From Sphingomonas abietis (lineage in GTDB: Bacteria > Pseudomonadota > Alphaproteobacteria > Sphingomonadales > Sphingomonadaceae), in assembly GCF_027625475.1 (NCBI RefSeq), contig NZ_CP115174.1, forward strand, positions 2,639,001 to 2,703,000: 64,000 nt of DNA. Direction: 5' to 3'. The position numbers and the translations under genes are program-made. The notes under the pieces were generated by a model. The model ran no database searches, had not been told where the DNA came from, and was given only the letters and a program-made list of their open reading frames with translations. Shown here piece by piece: positions 25,447-33,210 of the stretch (the stretch's first letter is position 1; each line of letters begins with the position of its first letter).

Positions 25447-25549
25447 AAAAAAACCGCCCCGCGTTTTCACGCGGAGCGGCCAAGGTTCAGGGAGGGATGC
25501 GCCCGGAGGCGCATCGTGCGCGACCACGAAGGGGGGGACATGACCGCGC
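25447..25549 (-). ncRNA. Candidate three-hairpin small RNA with C-rich loops
   Basis: The minus strand holds, in order: a promoter-like TTGAAT (25583-25578), a 16-base spacer and TATTTG (25561-25556); an 11-bp hairpin (25549-25539 with 25528-25518, two or three G-U pairs) with loop UCCCCCCCUU; a second perfect 8-bp hairpin GAUGCGCC-UCCG-GGCGCAUC (25515-25496); a single-stranded CCUCCCUGAACC; and a 10-bp hairpin (25479-25454) followed by seven Ts. The predicted start point coincides with the base of hairpin 1. No ORF fits. C-rich loops are typical of sRNAs that pair with Shine-Dalgarno regions. No family was recognised. Confidence 0.65.
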
Positions 25550-25583
25550 CCAACCCAAATAGGCCGGTGAGAATCTTATTCAA
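25550..25583 (-). promoter_or_regulatory. Predicted promoter of the candidate small RNA
   Basis: -35 TTGAAT and -10 TATTTG separated by 16 bases on the minus strand, with the expected start seven bases downstream of the -10, at the first paired base of hairpin 1. The region upstream (25600-25640) is AT-rich with runs of T. Confidence 0.45.
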
Positions 25584-25843
25584 GCGCCGCAGTGCAAAAA
25601 AATCACGCTTTTCAAAAAAAAATCCGGCTTCGGCCAAATATTCTTGACTTATCCCGACCACGCCCTCCGCGATGTCCGATCGAGAACCCCGTCGCGATCC
25701 GGCAAGCGATGCTTCAGCGCAGCGGCGATGGCGAGGATGGGGACCGCGATCGCCCAGTGCGGCGTCACCGCACCCCGGTCGCGCCGGGTGCGCCGGCTTC
25801 GATCCCGGCGGTGGCCGGTGCGGTCCCCTCGCCTCTGCCGATA
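25584..25843. other. Non-coding spacer between sRNA promoter and SapC gene
   Basis: 260 bases without a supported gene. It holds a small GGCCGAAGCC hairpin followed on the minus strand by nine Ts (about 25609-25636), which could end the SapC operon transcript. A plus-strand TTGACT at about 25646 has no clear partner gene. Confidence 0.45.
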
Positions 25844-26620
25844 TCAGCCGAGCAACGGCCCGTTGGGCGGCGGCAGCTTGCCCTGAATGCTCTGCCGACC
25901 GAAGATATCGGCCATCCGCTGCAAGGAGAAGAGGTGGGCGTAGATCAGCGGCATCAGGCCGTTCTGGAGCCACTTGCGGGCGACGTCGCCACGCAGATTC
26001 TTCACCGCATCCTCGGAGATGATCTGGAATCCGCGATAGATATAAGGCTGCGGCGCGCCGTTCGGCTGGGCGGTGAACTCACCGTCGGTCAGCAGCTTCT
26101 GCTCGCGAATGTCCTGGAAGAAGGCGTTGGTCAGCACGCTGGCTTGCTCGACCTGCTCGCAGAATTGCAGGATCGCGGTGGTCCGCTCGCTGGGCGCGCC
26201 ATCGGTGAAGATCGCCTCGCCGTCCTCGAACGGGCCGATCGCCCCCGACGTCGGATCGAAGCATAGCGACAGATCGTCGCTGTCCGGGCGCAGACGCGCG
26301 AGCAGGAACGGGTAGCGGCGCACATAAGCAGGCACGTACCAATCGTCCGGGAACATGCCGCGCTCGTCGACGATGACGTTGACGCCTTCGTTCAGGCCCA
26401 TCAGCGCGAGCGGCACGGGCGTATCGCCCAACGAGAAGACGATCGGATAGAAACGGCTCGCCTGGATGAACTCCTCGGCGAGAAGCGGCACCGCATGGGC
26501 GGTCTTGAGGAACTGCGCGCCTTCGATCGGACGGAATTTCCAGTCGCCATGCTCCTGGCTCGAGATCGGCGTCAGATCGTTGTAGAACAGCGGCAGGCCC
26601 TGCTGGGGTGCGCTCGCCAT
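25844..26620 (-). CDS. SapC-family protein
   Basis: A 258-residue protein of the SapC family, named after a surface-array-associated gene of Campylobacter; in alphaproteobacteria it is a cytoplasmic or peripheral protein of unknown role. The family features are visible: YNDLTPISSQEHGDWKF near the N-terminus, FYPIVFSLGDTPVPLALMGL near 55-75, and DWYVPAYVRRYPF near 95. The start ATG 26620 has AGGAG 9 bases upstream; a longer open frame upstream overlaps the FAD oxidase gene out of phase and is not real. It is 62 bases downstream of the FAD oxidase gene and likely co-transcribed. Confidence 0.86.
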   Translation of the reverse strand: MASAPQQGLPLFYNDLTPISSQEHGDWKFRPIEGAQFLKTAHAVPLLAEEFIQASRFYPIVFSLGDTPVPLALMGLNEGVNVIVDERGMFPDDWYVPAYVRRYPFLLARLRPDSDDLSLCFDPTSGAIGPFEDGEAIFTDGAPSERTTAILQFCEQVEQASVLTNAFFQDIREQKLLTDGEFTAQPNGAPQPYIYRGFQIISEDAVKNLRGDVARKWLQNGLMPLIYAHLFSLQRMADIFGRQSIQGKLPPPNGPLLG

Positions 26621-26682
26621 AACATGATACTCCTGAATATGCCCCGAAACGGCCCCCCGGCCGCCCGACGAAGCGTTGTCGT

Positions 26683-28134
26683 CTATTGAGGCTCGTCTTT
26701 TTCTGCAAGCGGCAGCAGCGCCCCGGGGTTCATGATTCCGGCCGGATCGAGCGCCGCCTTGATCGCCAGCATCGCCCGCATCCGGGCCGGATCGGTCAGC
26801 GCGACGAAATCGCCGCGCTTGAACCGCCCGATGCCATGTTCGGCCGACATCGTGCCCCCCGCCTCGGTCGCCAGGCCGTGGACGAAGCTCGAGACGGCCG
26901 ACGCCTGCGCCGCGAACCAGGCCCTGTCGTCGCTGCCCGCCGGCGCGCGGACGTTGAAGTGGACATTGCCGTCGCCCAGATGTCCGAAGGCGATCGGCCG
27001 CGTGCCCGGAAAGCGCTCGACCACCGCCTGCGATGCACTCGCCATGAAGTCCGGCATCGCCGCGACCGGCACCGCGACGTCGTGCTTGGCCGCCATGCCA
27101 TCGCGCGCTTCCGCTTCGGACAGGCTTTCGCGGAGTTTCCACAGCGCGTCGGCCTGCGCCTCGCTCGATGCGAAGGCGGCATCGCCCGCCGTGCCACGCG
27201 CGATCGCATCGATCAGCGCCACTTGCAGGCGGTCGGCGACGGCGCCGTCGCCCACCGCCTCGACCAGCACGTTCCACGGCCATGCCTCGCCGAGCGGTGC
27301 CCGGGTATCGGGGATATGGCGCAGCACCAGCGCCAGCCCCTCGGCGGGGACCAGCTCGAAACTCTCCACCGCCTCGCCGAGCCGATCTTCCAGGCCGCGC
27401 AGCAGGGTCAGCGCGTCGTGCGCAGAGCGCAGCCCGATCCACGCCACCGCCCGCGATTCGATCGCCGGCACCAACCGGAGCGTGGCCGCGGTGACGAGCC
27501 CGAGCGTCCCTTCCGCACCGATCAGCAACTGCTTGAGATCATAGCCCCGATTGTCCTTGCGCAGCGGCGCGAGGCCATGCAGCACCGATCCGTCCGGCCA
27601 CACCGCCTCCAGCCCCAGCACCAGCGATCGCATCGGGCCGAAGCGCAGCACCTGCGTGCCCCCCGCATTGGTGGAGATCAGCCCGCCGACCGTCGCATTG
27701 CCCTTGGCCGCGAGCGACAGCGGGAAGCGGCGCCCCGCCCCGGCCACCGCCGCGTGCAGATCGGCCAGCACCACGCCGGCTTCCGCCACCACCGCATTGT
27801 CGCCGGCGGAGACCGACCGGATCGCCCGCATCCGCCGCATCGAGACGAGCAGCGCCCGCCCCTCCGCCGGCCCCGCCGGGGTCGCACCGCCGACCATCGA
27901 GCTATTGCCCCCCTGCGGCACGATCGCGATCCCGTCGGCCGCGGCCCGCGCCACCACGAACGCCGCCTCCTCGAGAGTCGCGGGCGAGACGAGCGCGGCA
28001 GCGGCCCCGGTCAGCCGCCGCCGCCAATCGGTGAGCCACGGCGCCAGATCGGCAGGATCGGTGGTGAGCCCCGCCGGCCCCAGTCGTTCGGCGAGATCGG
28101 CAAGGCAGCGGGCGGACGGTGCGGGATAGGCCAT
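26683..28134 (-). CDS. FAD-linked oxidase, D-2-hydroxyacid (D-2-hydroxyglutarate) dehydrogenase-like
   Basis: A 483-residue flavoprotein of the GlcD/FAD-oxidase family. The FAD-binding domain (about 45-220) carries VPQGGNSSMVGG and GLISTNAGGTQVLRFG. The C-terminal FAD-oxidase domain (about 240-475) carries AFGHLGDGNVHFNV and GGTMSAEHGIGRFK, with the metal/substrate His residues. These enzymes oxidise D-2-hydroxyglutarate, D-lactate or glycolate and pass electrons to an acceptor. I chose ATG 28134, with AGGGA 7 bases upstream, over ATG 28140. The exact substrate cannot be fixed from sequence. It leads a two-gene operon with SapC. Confidence 0.88.
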   Translation of the reverse strand: MAYPAPSARCLADLAERLGPAGLTTDPADLAPWLTDWRRRLTGAAAALVSPATLEEAAFVVARAAADGIAIVPQGGNSSMVGGATPAGPAEGRALLVSMRRMRAIRSVSAGDNAVVAEAGVVLADLHAAVAGAGRRFPLSLAAKGNATVGGLISTNAGGTQVLRFGPMRSLVLGLEAVWPDGSVLHGLAPLRKDNRGYDLKQLLIGAEGTLGLVTAATLRLVPAIESRAVAWIGLRSAHDALTLLRGLEDRLGEAVESFELVPAEGLALVLRHIPDTRAPLGEAWPWNVLVEAVGDGAVADRLQVALIDAIARGTAGDAAFASSEAQADALWKLRESLSEAEARDGMAAKHDVAVPVAAMPDFMASASQAVVERFPGTRPIAFGHLGDGNVHFNVRAPAGSDDRAWFAAQASAVSSFVHGLATEAGGTMSAEHGIGRFKRGDFVALTDPARMRAMLAIKAALDPAGIMNPGALLPLAEKDEPQ

Positions 28135-28306
28135 CGTCATTCCCTAGCGGCGCGGCCCGCATCGGCACAATCCGCCTCGCCTGCCCGCACCGGCCAAGAG
28201 GCGCGGCGGGCAACACGCATTTCAACACTGAAATTCATCTGGCGTTCAAGCCGGGCAAGTCAGCGTCGGTGATCGTCATGACAGAAAATTTCCAGGGTTT
28301 GCGCCG

Positions 28307-28777
28307 GTGATTACCCTCGCGCTGGCCGCCTATCTTTTCGGCACCACCGCAGCGCCCGCCTCCCCCTCGAAGGGAGCCGGCGCGGGCAGCGCCGAATTCG
28401 CGGAACTCAGGATCACCCAGTCGCTCGTCATCCGCGTCCCGGCGCGGCGCTCGCGCCGCTATGCCGGGCCGGACATGGCGCCGCCCCCGGCCGCCTTCAA
28501 GGAGCATAAGGGGCCGAAATGCATCGACGCGGCCACGATCGGCGGCGCAGCGGTGACGTCGCAGGATCGCGTCGATTTCATCCTGAAGGGCGGCAAGAGA
28601 GTGAGGGCGGTCCTGGAAAATGAATGCCCCGCGCTCGATTATTATTCGGGCTTCTACTTCCAGGCGCCGGCCGACGGGAAACTCTGCGCCGATCGCGATT
28701 CGATCCACACCCGCTCCGGCGGCGATTGCCAGATCGACAAGTTTCGCGCCCTGACCCCGATTTCGCCCGGCAAATAA
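28307..28777 (+). CDS. Exported hypothetical protein
   Basis: A 156-residue protein from a GTG start. Residues 1-19 form a short signal peptide (ITLALAAYLFGTTAAPAS). The mature part is small and basic and has three Cys (CIDAATIGGA, ENECPALDYYSGFYF, LCADRDSIHTRSGGDC), which could form disulfides in the periplasm. I do not recognise the family; similar proteins occur in sphingomonads. It is divergent from the FAD oxidase operon. No strong SD is visible (CCAGGG 10 bases upstream). Confidence 0.68.
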   Translation: MITLALAAYLFGTTAAPASPSKGAGAGSAEFAELRITQSLVIRVPARRSRRYAGPDMAPPPAAFKEHKGPKCIDAATIGGAAVTSQDRVDFILKGGKRVRAVLENECPALDYYSGFYFQAPADGKLCADRDSIHTRSGGDCQIDKFRALTPISPGK

Positions 28778-28866
28778 CCGCTTTGCCTTGACTTTGCGCG
28801 CCCAAACCTTAGGGCGGCGGCGTCTCCGCACGCACGCACGCGAGCGGGCAAATCCCGGACCCGTGC

Positions 28867-30318
28867 ATGAACTTCGCCGACCTCGGCCTTTCCGACGAGA
28901 CCCTCCGCGCCGTTACCGAAGCCGGCTATACCGAGCCGACCCCGGTCCAGGCCGCCGCGATCCAGCCCGTGCTGATGATGCGCGACCTCATCGCGATCGC
29001 GCAGACGGGCACCGGCAAGACCGCCTCGTTCGTGCTGCCGATGATCGACATCCTCGCCCATGGCCGCGCCCGCGCCCGGATGCCGCGCTCGCTGATCCTC
29101 GAGCCGACCCGCGAACTGGCCGCGCAGGTCGCCGAGAATTTCGAGAAATATGGCCAGTATCACAAGCTTTCGATGGCGTTGCTGATCGGCGGTGTGAACA
29201 TGAGCGATCAGGTGGCGGCGCTCGAAAAGGGCGTCGACGTGCTGATCGCCACGCCCGGCCGGCTGATGGACCTGTTCCAGCGCGGCAAGATCCTGCTCAC
29301 CGGCTGCTCGCTGCTCGTCATCGACGAGGCGGATCGGATGCTCGACATGGGCTTCATCCCCGATATCGAGGAAATCTGCACCAAGCTGCCGGCCAGCCGC
29401 CAGACCCTGCTCTTCTCCGCGACGATGCCGCCGCCGATCAAGAAGCTGGCCGACAAGTTCCTGAACAACCCCAAGCAGATCGAGGTCGCCCGCACCGGAT
29501 CGACCAACGACTCGATCGAGCAGGCGCTGGTCGAGACCACGTCGCGCGGCAAGCGCGAGACGCTGCGCGGCCTGCTGCGCGCCGAGGACGTCAAGACCGC
29601 GATCATCTTCGCCAACCGCAAGACCACGGTGCGCGAGCTCAACCAGTCGCTCCAGCGCAACGGCTTCGCCTCGGGCGAGATTCATGGCGACATGGAGCAG
29701 TCCGCCCGGATCAAGGAGCTGGATCGGTTCAAGGCCGGCGCGATCAACATCCTCGTCGCCTCCGACGTCGCCGCGCGCGGGCTCGACATCAAGGGCGTCT
29801 CCCACGTCTTCAACTATGATGCGCCCTGGCACCCGGACGATTATGTCCACCGCATCGGCCGTACCGGCCGCGCCGGCGCGACCGGCAAGGCGTTCACGCT
29901 GATCACCGCCGAAGATGCCGAGAACATCGCCAATATCGAGAAGCTGACCAGCCAGAAGATTCCGCGCATCACCGGCGCCGCCAAGGCCCCGACCGAAGAC
30001 GCGGCCGAACCGACCATCGACGCCGGCAGCGTGCGGGACGCCGAAGCCGGCGGCGACGAGCGCGTGGCCAAGCCCCGGCGTCGCCGCGGTGGCGAGCGCG
30101 CTGCCAAGCCGGAAGCCGCGCCCGAGCGTGCCGCCAAGCCGGAGCGCGCCGCACCGCCCCCGCGCGAGGCCTCCGAGACCCCGGCCCCACGCCCGGTCGC
30201 GCCCCAGCGTGCGCCCGCGCGCGCGCCGGAGCCTGTCGCCGAGCCGATCGCGGCGGATGCCGACATCAACTGGAACGGCCCGGTCCCGGCCTTCCTCAGC
30301 GCGCGCATTCCTGACTAA
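28867..30318 (+). CDS. DEAD-box ATP-dependent RNA helicase (RhlE-like)
   Basis: A 483-residue RNA helicase. Visible motifs: Q-motif region PTPVQAAAIQP, Walker A AQTGTGKT, Ia PTRELAAQV, Ib TPGRLMDL, II VIDEADRML (DEAD), III SATMP, IV IIFANRK, V VASDVAARGLD and VI HRIGRTGRAG. After the core (about 1-375) comes a low-complexity basic Ala/Pro/Glu/Arg tail (about 385-470) as in RhlE and CsdA-type proteins, likely for RNA or ribosome binding. It remodels RNA, for example in ribosome assembly or mRNA decay, in the cytoplasm. The exact paralogue is uncertain, since alphaproteobacteria have several. Confidence 0.93.
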   Translation: MNFADLGLSDETLRAVTEAGYTEPTPVQAAAIQPVLMMRDLIAIAQTGTGKTASFVLPMIDILAHGRARARMPRSLILEPTRELAAQVAENFEKYGQYHKLSMALLIGGVNMSDQVAALEKGVDVLIATPGRLMDLFQRGKILLTGCSLLVIDEADRMLDMGFIPDIEEICTKLPASRQTLLFSATMPPPIKKLADKFLNNPKQIEVARTGSTNDSIEQALVETTSRGKRETLRGLLRAEDVKTAIIFANRKTTVRELNQSLQRNGFASGEIHGDMEQSARIKELDRFKAGAINILVASDVAARGLDIKGVSHVFNYDAPWHPDDYVHRIGRTGRAGATGKAFTLITAEDAENIANIEKLTSQKIPRITGAAKAPTEDAAEPTIDAGSVRDAEAGGDERVAKPRRRRGGERAAKPEAAPERAAKPERAAPPPREASETPAPRPVAPQRAPARAPEPVAEPIAADADINWNGPVPAFLSARIPD

Positions 30319-30346
30319 AGTCGAAAAGCTTCGGGCTTTATTTACG
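30317..30346 (+). terminator. Weak terminator after the helicase gene
   Basis: AAAGTCGAA-AAGC-TTCGGGCTTT forms about 9 bp with one bulge and is followed by ATTTACGG. The U tract is short, so read-through to the diguanylate cyclase gene is possible. Confidence 0.5.
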
Positions 30347-30427
30347 GATTTGCGGTAGACCGTTTCTGCGAACGGGTTTCAAAGCTACCGGGGGGTAGCG
30401 ACCGTCGCGTGAGGGACAGCTCCGGCC

Positions 30428-31432
30428 GTGAGCGACAGCAGAGGCACCTTCGATCGGATTCGTGCCCTTCTGGAAGAGGGCGCGATCGCGCCCACCCCCT
30501 CCAACTATGAATTCCTCTATCGCTACGTCACCGGCGCGGACCCGCAGCTGGTGGAGGCGGTGGATGGCGCCCGCCGCGAACATGGCCAGCTCGCCGATCG
30601 CAACCTCGCCCATATCCGCCGCGATCTCTATGGCACCGGCCGCGCCGGCGTCGGCAAGGTGCTCGAAGACACCGAGCAGCAGCTCGCGCGGATGAACGAC
30701 TATATCGAGCGGCAGGATGCCGGCGCGCGCGATTATGCGAGCAAGCTCAGCCGTTCGGACCTCGATGCCTCGGCGACGCTGGAGCGCCAGCGCCAGATGC
30801 TCGCCGACATGATCGAGGCGACCAACCAGATGCTCTCGACCACCGAGCAGCTGCAGGCCGAACTGGCCGCCTCGTCGCGCGAGATCGACATCCTCAAGGC
30901 CGATCTGGAGATCGCCCGCGTCGATGCGCGTTCGGACGCGCTGACCGGCCTGTCCAACCGCAAGGCGTGCTGCGACTATCTCGACGCCCAGCTCGATCGC
31001 GCCTTCGCCGAGGACCGCCCGCTCAGCCTGATCTTCCTCGACATCGATCACTTCAAGAAGTTCAACGACAATTTCGGCCATCGCATGGGCGACGAGGTGC
31101 TGCGGCTGGTCTCCGCCAGCCTCGAGCGCTTCTTCCACGGCCGCGGCTTCGTCGCGCGCTGGGGCGGCGAGGAATTCGTGATCGTGATGCCGATGCACGA
31201 GGCCGAGGACGCCACCCAGTTCGCCGAGCGCTTCCGCCAGCATATCGGCAGCCGCGCGGTGAAGGGCAGCCAGTCGGGCCGCGAGGTCGGCCGGGTGACG
31301 CTCTCGCTCGGCGTCGCCGGGCTGATCGCGGGCGACAGCGCCCAGACCCTGATCGACCGCGCCGACGCCGCGCTCTACGACGCCAAGGCCGATGGCCGCG
31401 ACCGCGTGGTCTGCTGGAAGGCGGCGGCCTGA
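30428..31432 (+). CDS. Diguanylate cyclase (GGDEF domain)
   Basis: A 334-residue soluble protein from a GTG start. The N-terminal half (1-155) is a coiled, helical sensor region with repeats of Glu/Gln/Arg (RQMLADMIEATNQML). The GGDEF domain (about 165-330) has DALTGLSNRKA, LDIDHFKKFNDNFGH, RWGGEEFVIV (active-site GGEEF) and DAALYDAKADGRDR. It makes c-di-GMP from two GTP. An RxxD inhibitory site five residues before GGEEF is not evident. It lies 109 bases after the helicase gene. The input signal is unknown. Confidence 0.92.
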   Translation: MSDSRGTFDRIRALLEEGAIAPTPSNYEFLYRYVTGADPQLVEAVDGARREHGQLADRNLAHIRRDLYGTGRAGVGKVLEDTEQQLARMNDYIERQDAGARDYASKLSRSDLDASATLERQRQMLADMIEATNQMLSTTEQLQAELAASSREIDILKADLEIARVDARSDALTGLSNRKACCDYLDAQLDRAFAEDRPLSLIFLDIDHFKKFNDNFGHRMGDEVLRLVSASLERFFHGRGFVARWGGEEFVIVMPMHEAEDATQFAERFRQHIGSRAVKGSQSGREVGRVTLSLGVAGLIAGDSAQTLIDRADAALYDAKADGRDRVVCWKAAA

Positions 31433-31982
31433 ACCGGCATCATCATCCATCCTTGACAAATATAACCATTTAGGTTATCGACCTGTCTGTCCTTTGACCC
31501 CGAAGGCCACGGGCAAGAAGGACGGGAACCGATCGGCGCGGCGCGGGCGACCATGCGGCATCGATCGGGCGGCCGGCGCGGAGTCATCCGGTATCAAGCC
31601 GAAGCTTCGCGAAAGAACGTAACCCGTGGACCGTCGTGACATCCTGCCATGCCAACCGTGGGCAGGAGCTTCAGGTCCGCAAATACAAGTCTGGACGCGG
31701 CTGTTCTGGTTACCAACCGCACTTGGCGTACCCCAAGCCGTCCAGCACCGGGTGCCATTGGCGCAGGACGCGCCGGCCGTGAACTTCCCTCTGTCCTGAT
31801 TTTGCGGGAGAATTGTGCCTGCATGATGTCGATGACGGCGATCGCCCATATCCAAGGCCCGGAAAGTGTCGATCAGCGGATATGACGGCGGCCTTTCACC
31901 AGGAGCGAAGTGGTGGCGTCCGCCACTATCCGCTCGCTCGGTGCTGACACGCCTTCCGGCTGTGAAGGGGGCGTCCGATCGA
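31433..31982. other. 550-base gene-poor stretch with orphan promoter/operator
   Basis: Contains no supported gene. At 31453-31481 it has a strong promoter-like TTGACA-N17-TATCGA with an inverted repeat ATAACC-N5-GGTTAT in the spacer (31462-31478), which looks like an ArsR/MarR-type operator. No ORF follows it. The rest (31500-31980) shows short frames in all phases and reads as degenerate sequence; it may be a deletion scar left where a regulated gene was lost. Confidence 0.55.
31453..31481 (+). promoter_or_regulatory. Orphan promoter with embedded operator
   Basis: TTGACA (31453-31458), 17-base spacer and TATCGA (31476-31481). The spacer holds ATAACC-ATTTA-GGTTAT. The layout (operator inside the spacer) matches repressor-controlled ArsR-type promoters, but no regulator or target gene lies downstream. 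Confidence 0.5.
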
Positions 31983-32567
31983 CTAGCTCTCGCCAAGAAC
32001 GACTGCGTATAATTCTGCCTGGCAGGCGTGAACATGACCGGCAAAATCCTGCGTCGAACAATCTCTGCTCCACCGGTCGATCGCGACCCGCCAGATTACG
32101 ATGGAGGTCTCGGCGGCGATACGGGCTGCGGCCTGCGAAATTCCACGCGCGACGAGCACGGCGTGGATCGCAAGCGTGAGCGCGTGCATCTTCGCCAATT
32201 CGCGCTCCTGGAAATCGACATGCGCCGCGATGACGGCCTGCCGCACGAGGACGTCGGCCCGGTTCTCGTCAAAGAAACGCCCTGCGACTGCGAGCGCTGC
32301 GGTTGCGAGATCAAGCGGCCTGTCGCCTTCGGCCTTGTCGATCGCCGCGACGATATCGGCCTCCAATTCGCCGGCGCGCCAGAACAGCACCTCCGGCTTA
32401 TCGACGAAGTAGCGAAAAAACGTGCGCTCCGTGAGGCCTGCGGCGGTGGCGATTTGGGGGATGGTGGTTTGCGAATAGCCCTGCGTGCGAAACAGCTCCA
32501 TCGCCGCCCTTCCGAAGCGCTCGCGCGCATTTTCGATCCTGCGAACCATAATCCTCCATAAAGTCAT
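31983..32567 (-). CDS. TetR-family repressor with overlapping operator
   Basis: A 194-residue regulator. The helix-turn-helix (about 17-60) shows GYSQTTIPQIATAAGLTERTFFRYFVDK, and the C-terminal ligand domain is helical (IAAETSIVIWRVAIDRW). Two starts are possible: ATG 32567 with AGGAG 6 bases upstream, or ATG 32549 with GGAGG 3 bases upstream. The first is better spaced and lies inside the 19-bp operator, which suggests tight autoregulation. The gene is divergent from a small hypothetical gene that shares the two operators. Confidence 0.88.
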   Translation of the reverse strand: MTLWRIMVRRIENARERFGRAAMELFRTQGYSQTTIPQIATAAGLTERTFFRYFVDKPEVLFWRAGELEADIVAAIDKAEGDRPLDLATAALAVAGRFFDENRADVLVRQAVIAAHVDFQERELAKMHALTLAIHAVLVARGISQAAARIAAETSIVIWRVAIDRWSRDCSTQDFAGHVHACQAELYAVVLGES

Positions 32568-32613
32568 TGGCAGCTCCTGCCAATACGCTTAGACATTGGC
32601 AGTGACTGCCAAT
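32566..32613. promoter_or_regulatory. Two identical 19-bp operators in a divergent promoter
   Basis: ATTGGCAG-N3-CTGCCAAT occurs twice, at 32566-32584 and 32595-32613. Arms are identical 8-mers in both copies; only the 3-base centre differs (CTC and TGA). The centre-to-centre distance is 29 bp. The first copy covers the SD and start codon of the TetR gene. The second lies 26 bases before the start of the small hypothetical gene. This is strong evidence for TetR binding sites. Confidence 0.8.
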
Positions 32614-32638
32614 CACGTTCATGACTAAGGAGACTGGT

Positions 32639-33022
32639 ATGACTCGCATCCTCGTGATCGGTTTCGATCCCGAAAGCGTCGATTTCAGCGACCCGGGTTC
32701 GCCGCCGGGCCTGGACCCCGCCAAAATCTGGGAGGGCGTAAGGCGGAGTTTGGAGCGGATTGCCGAACATGGCTGGGAAGGCACCCAGTGCATGGTGAAG
32801 CCAGACGAGACGGCTGTCGCGACGGTCGAACAGGCCCTCGCCAACATGTCGTATGCATGCGTTGTGATCGGCGGGGGCGTGCGGCTCGCGCATAATAGCG
32901 TGCCGATCCTCGAGGCCATCGTTGATGCTGTTCGCCGGCTGGCTCCCGCCACCCCGATCGCCTTCAACGAAGGGCCGGAAAAAAGCCTCGAAGCTGCTCA
33001 GCGCTGGGTCAGGGGTGCCTGA
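32639..33022 (+). CDS. Small alpha/beta hypothetical protein under TetR control
   Basis: A 127-residue soluble protein. Start ATG 32639 has AAGGAG 6 bases upstream (an ATG at 32621 has none). The sequence alternates strands and helices (RILVIGFDPESVDF, YACVVIGGGVRLAHN, VDAVRRLAPATPIAFNEGPEKS) and resembles a flavodoxin/Rossmann-like or response-regulator-like fold, but no catalytic motif is recognisable. It is paired with a divergent TetR gene through two identical operators, so it is probably the main target of that repressor and may modify or detoxify its inducer. Role is unknown. Confidence 0.72.
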   Translation: MTRILVIGFDPESVDFSDPGSPPGLDPAKIWEGVRRSLERIAEHGWEGTQCMVKPDETAVATVEQALANMSYACVVIGGGVRLAHNSVPILEAIVDAVRRLAPATPIAFNEGPEKSLEAAQRWVRGA

Positions 33023-33023
33023 A

Positions 33024-33053
33024 CGTCGGGCGGTGCATCATGCCTCGCCCGAC
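33024..33053 (+). terminator. Perfect 9-bp hairpin after the small TetR-linked gene
   Basis: CGTCGGGCG (33024-33032) and its complement (33045-33053) with a 12-base loop. No T-run, so it is a weak or Rho-dependent site or an mRNA 3' stabiliser. Confidence 0.4.
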
Positions 33054-33210
33054 GGAGCCCGATATCCGGCGCAGAATATCCATTGATATCCACGCGTCTG
33101 ATCGCGCCGAACGTCGAGGCTGCCGGCACCTTCCACGAAACCCTCACGGGCGCGACTAGACCGGACGATCCGCCCAGACCTGTCCGCCACCAACCCCGGC
33201 CCCGTCGCGC

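Noticed and set aside
31475..32044. Possible 189-residue protein in the gene-poor stretch
   Set aside because: No SD, no recognisable domain, composition unlike real genes, and it overlaps the TetR 3' end.
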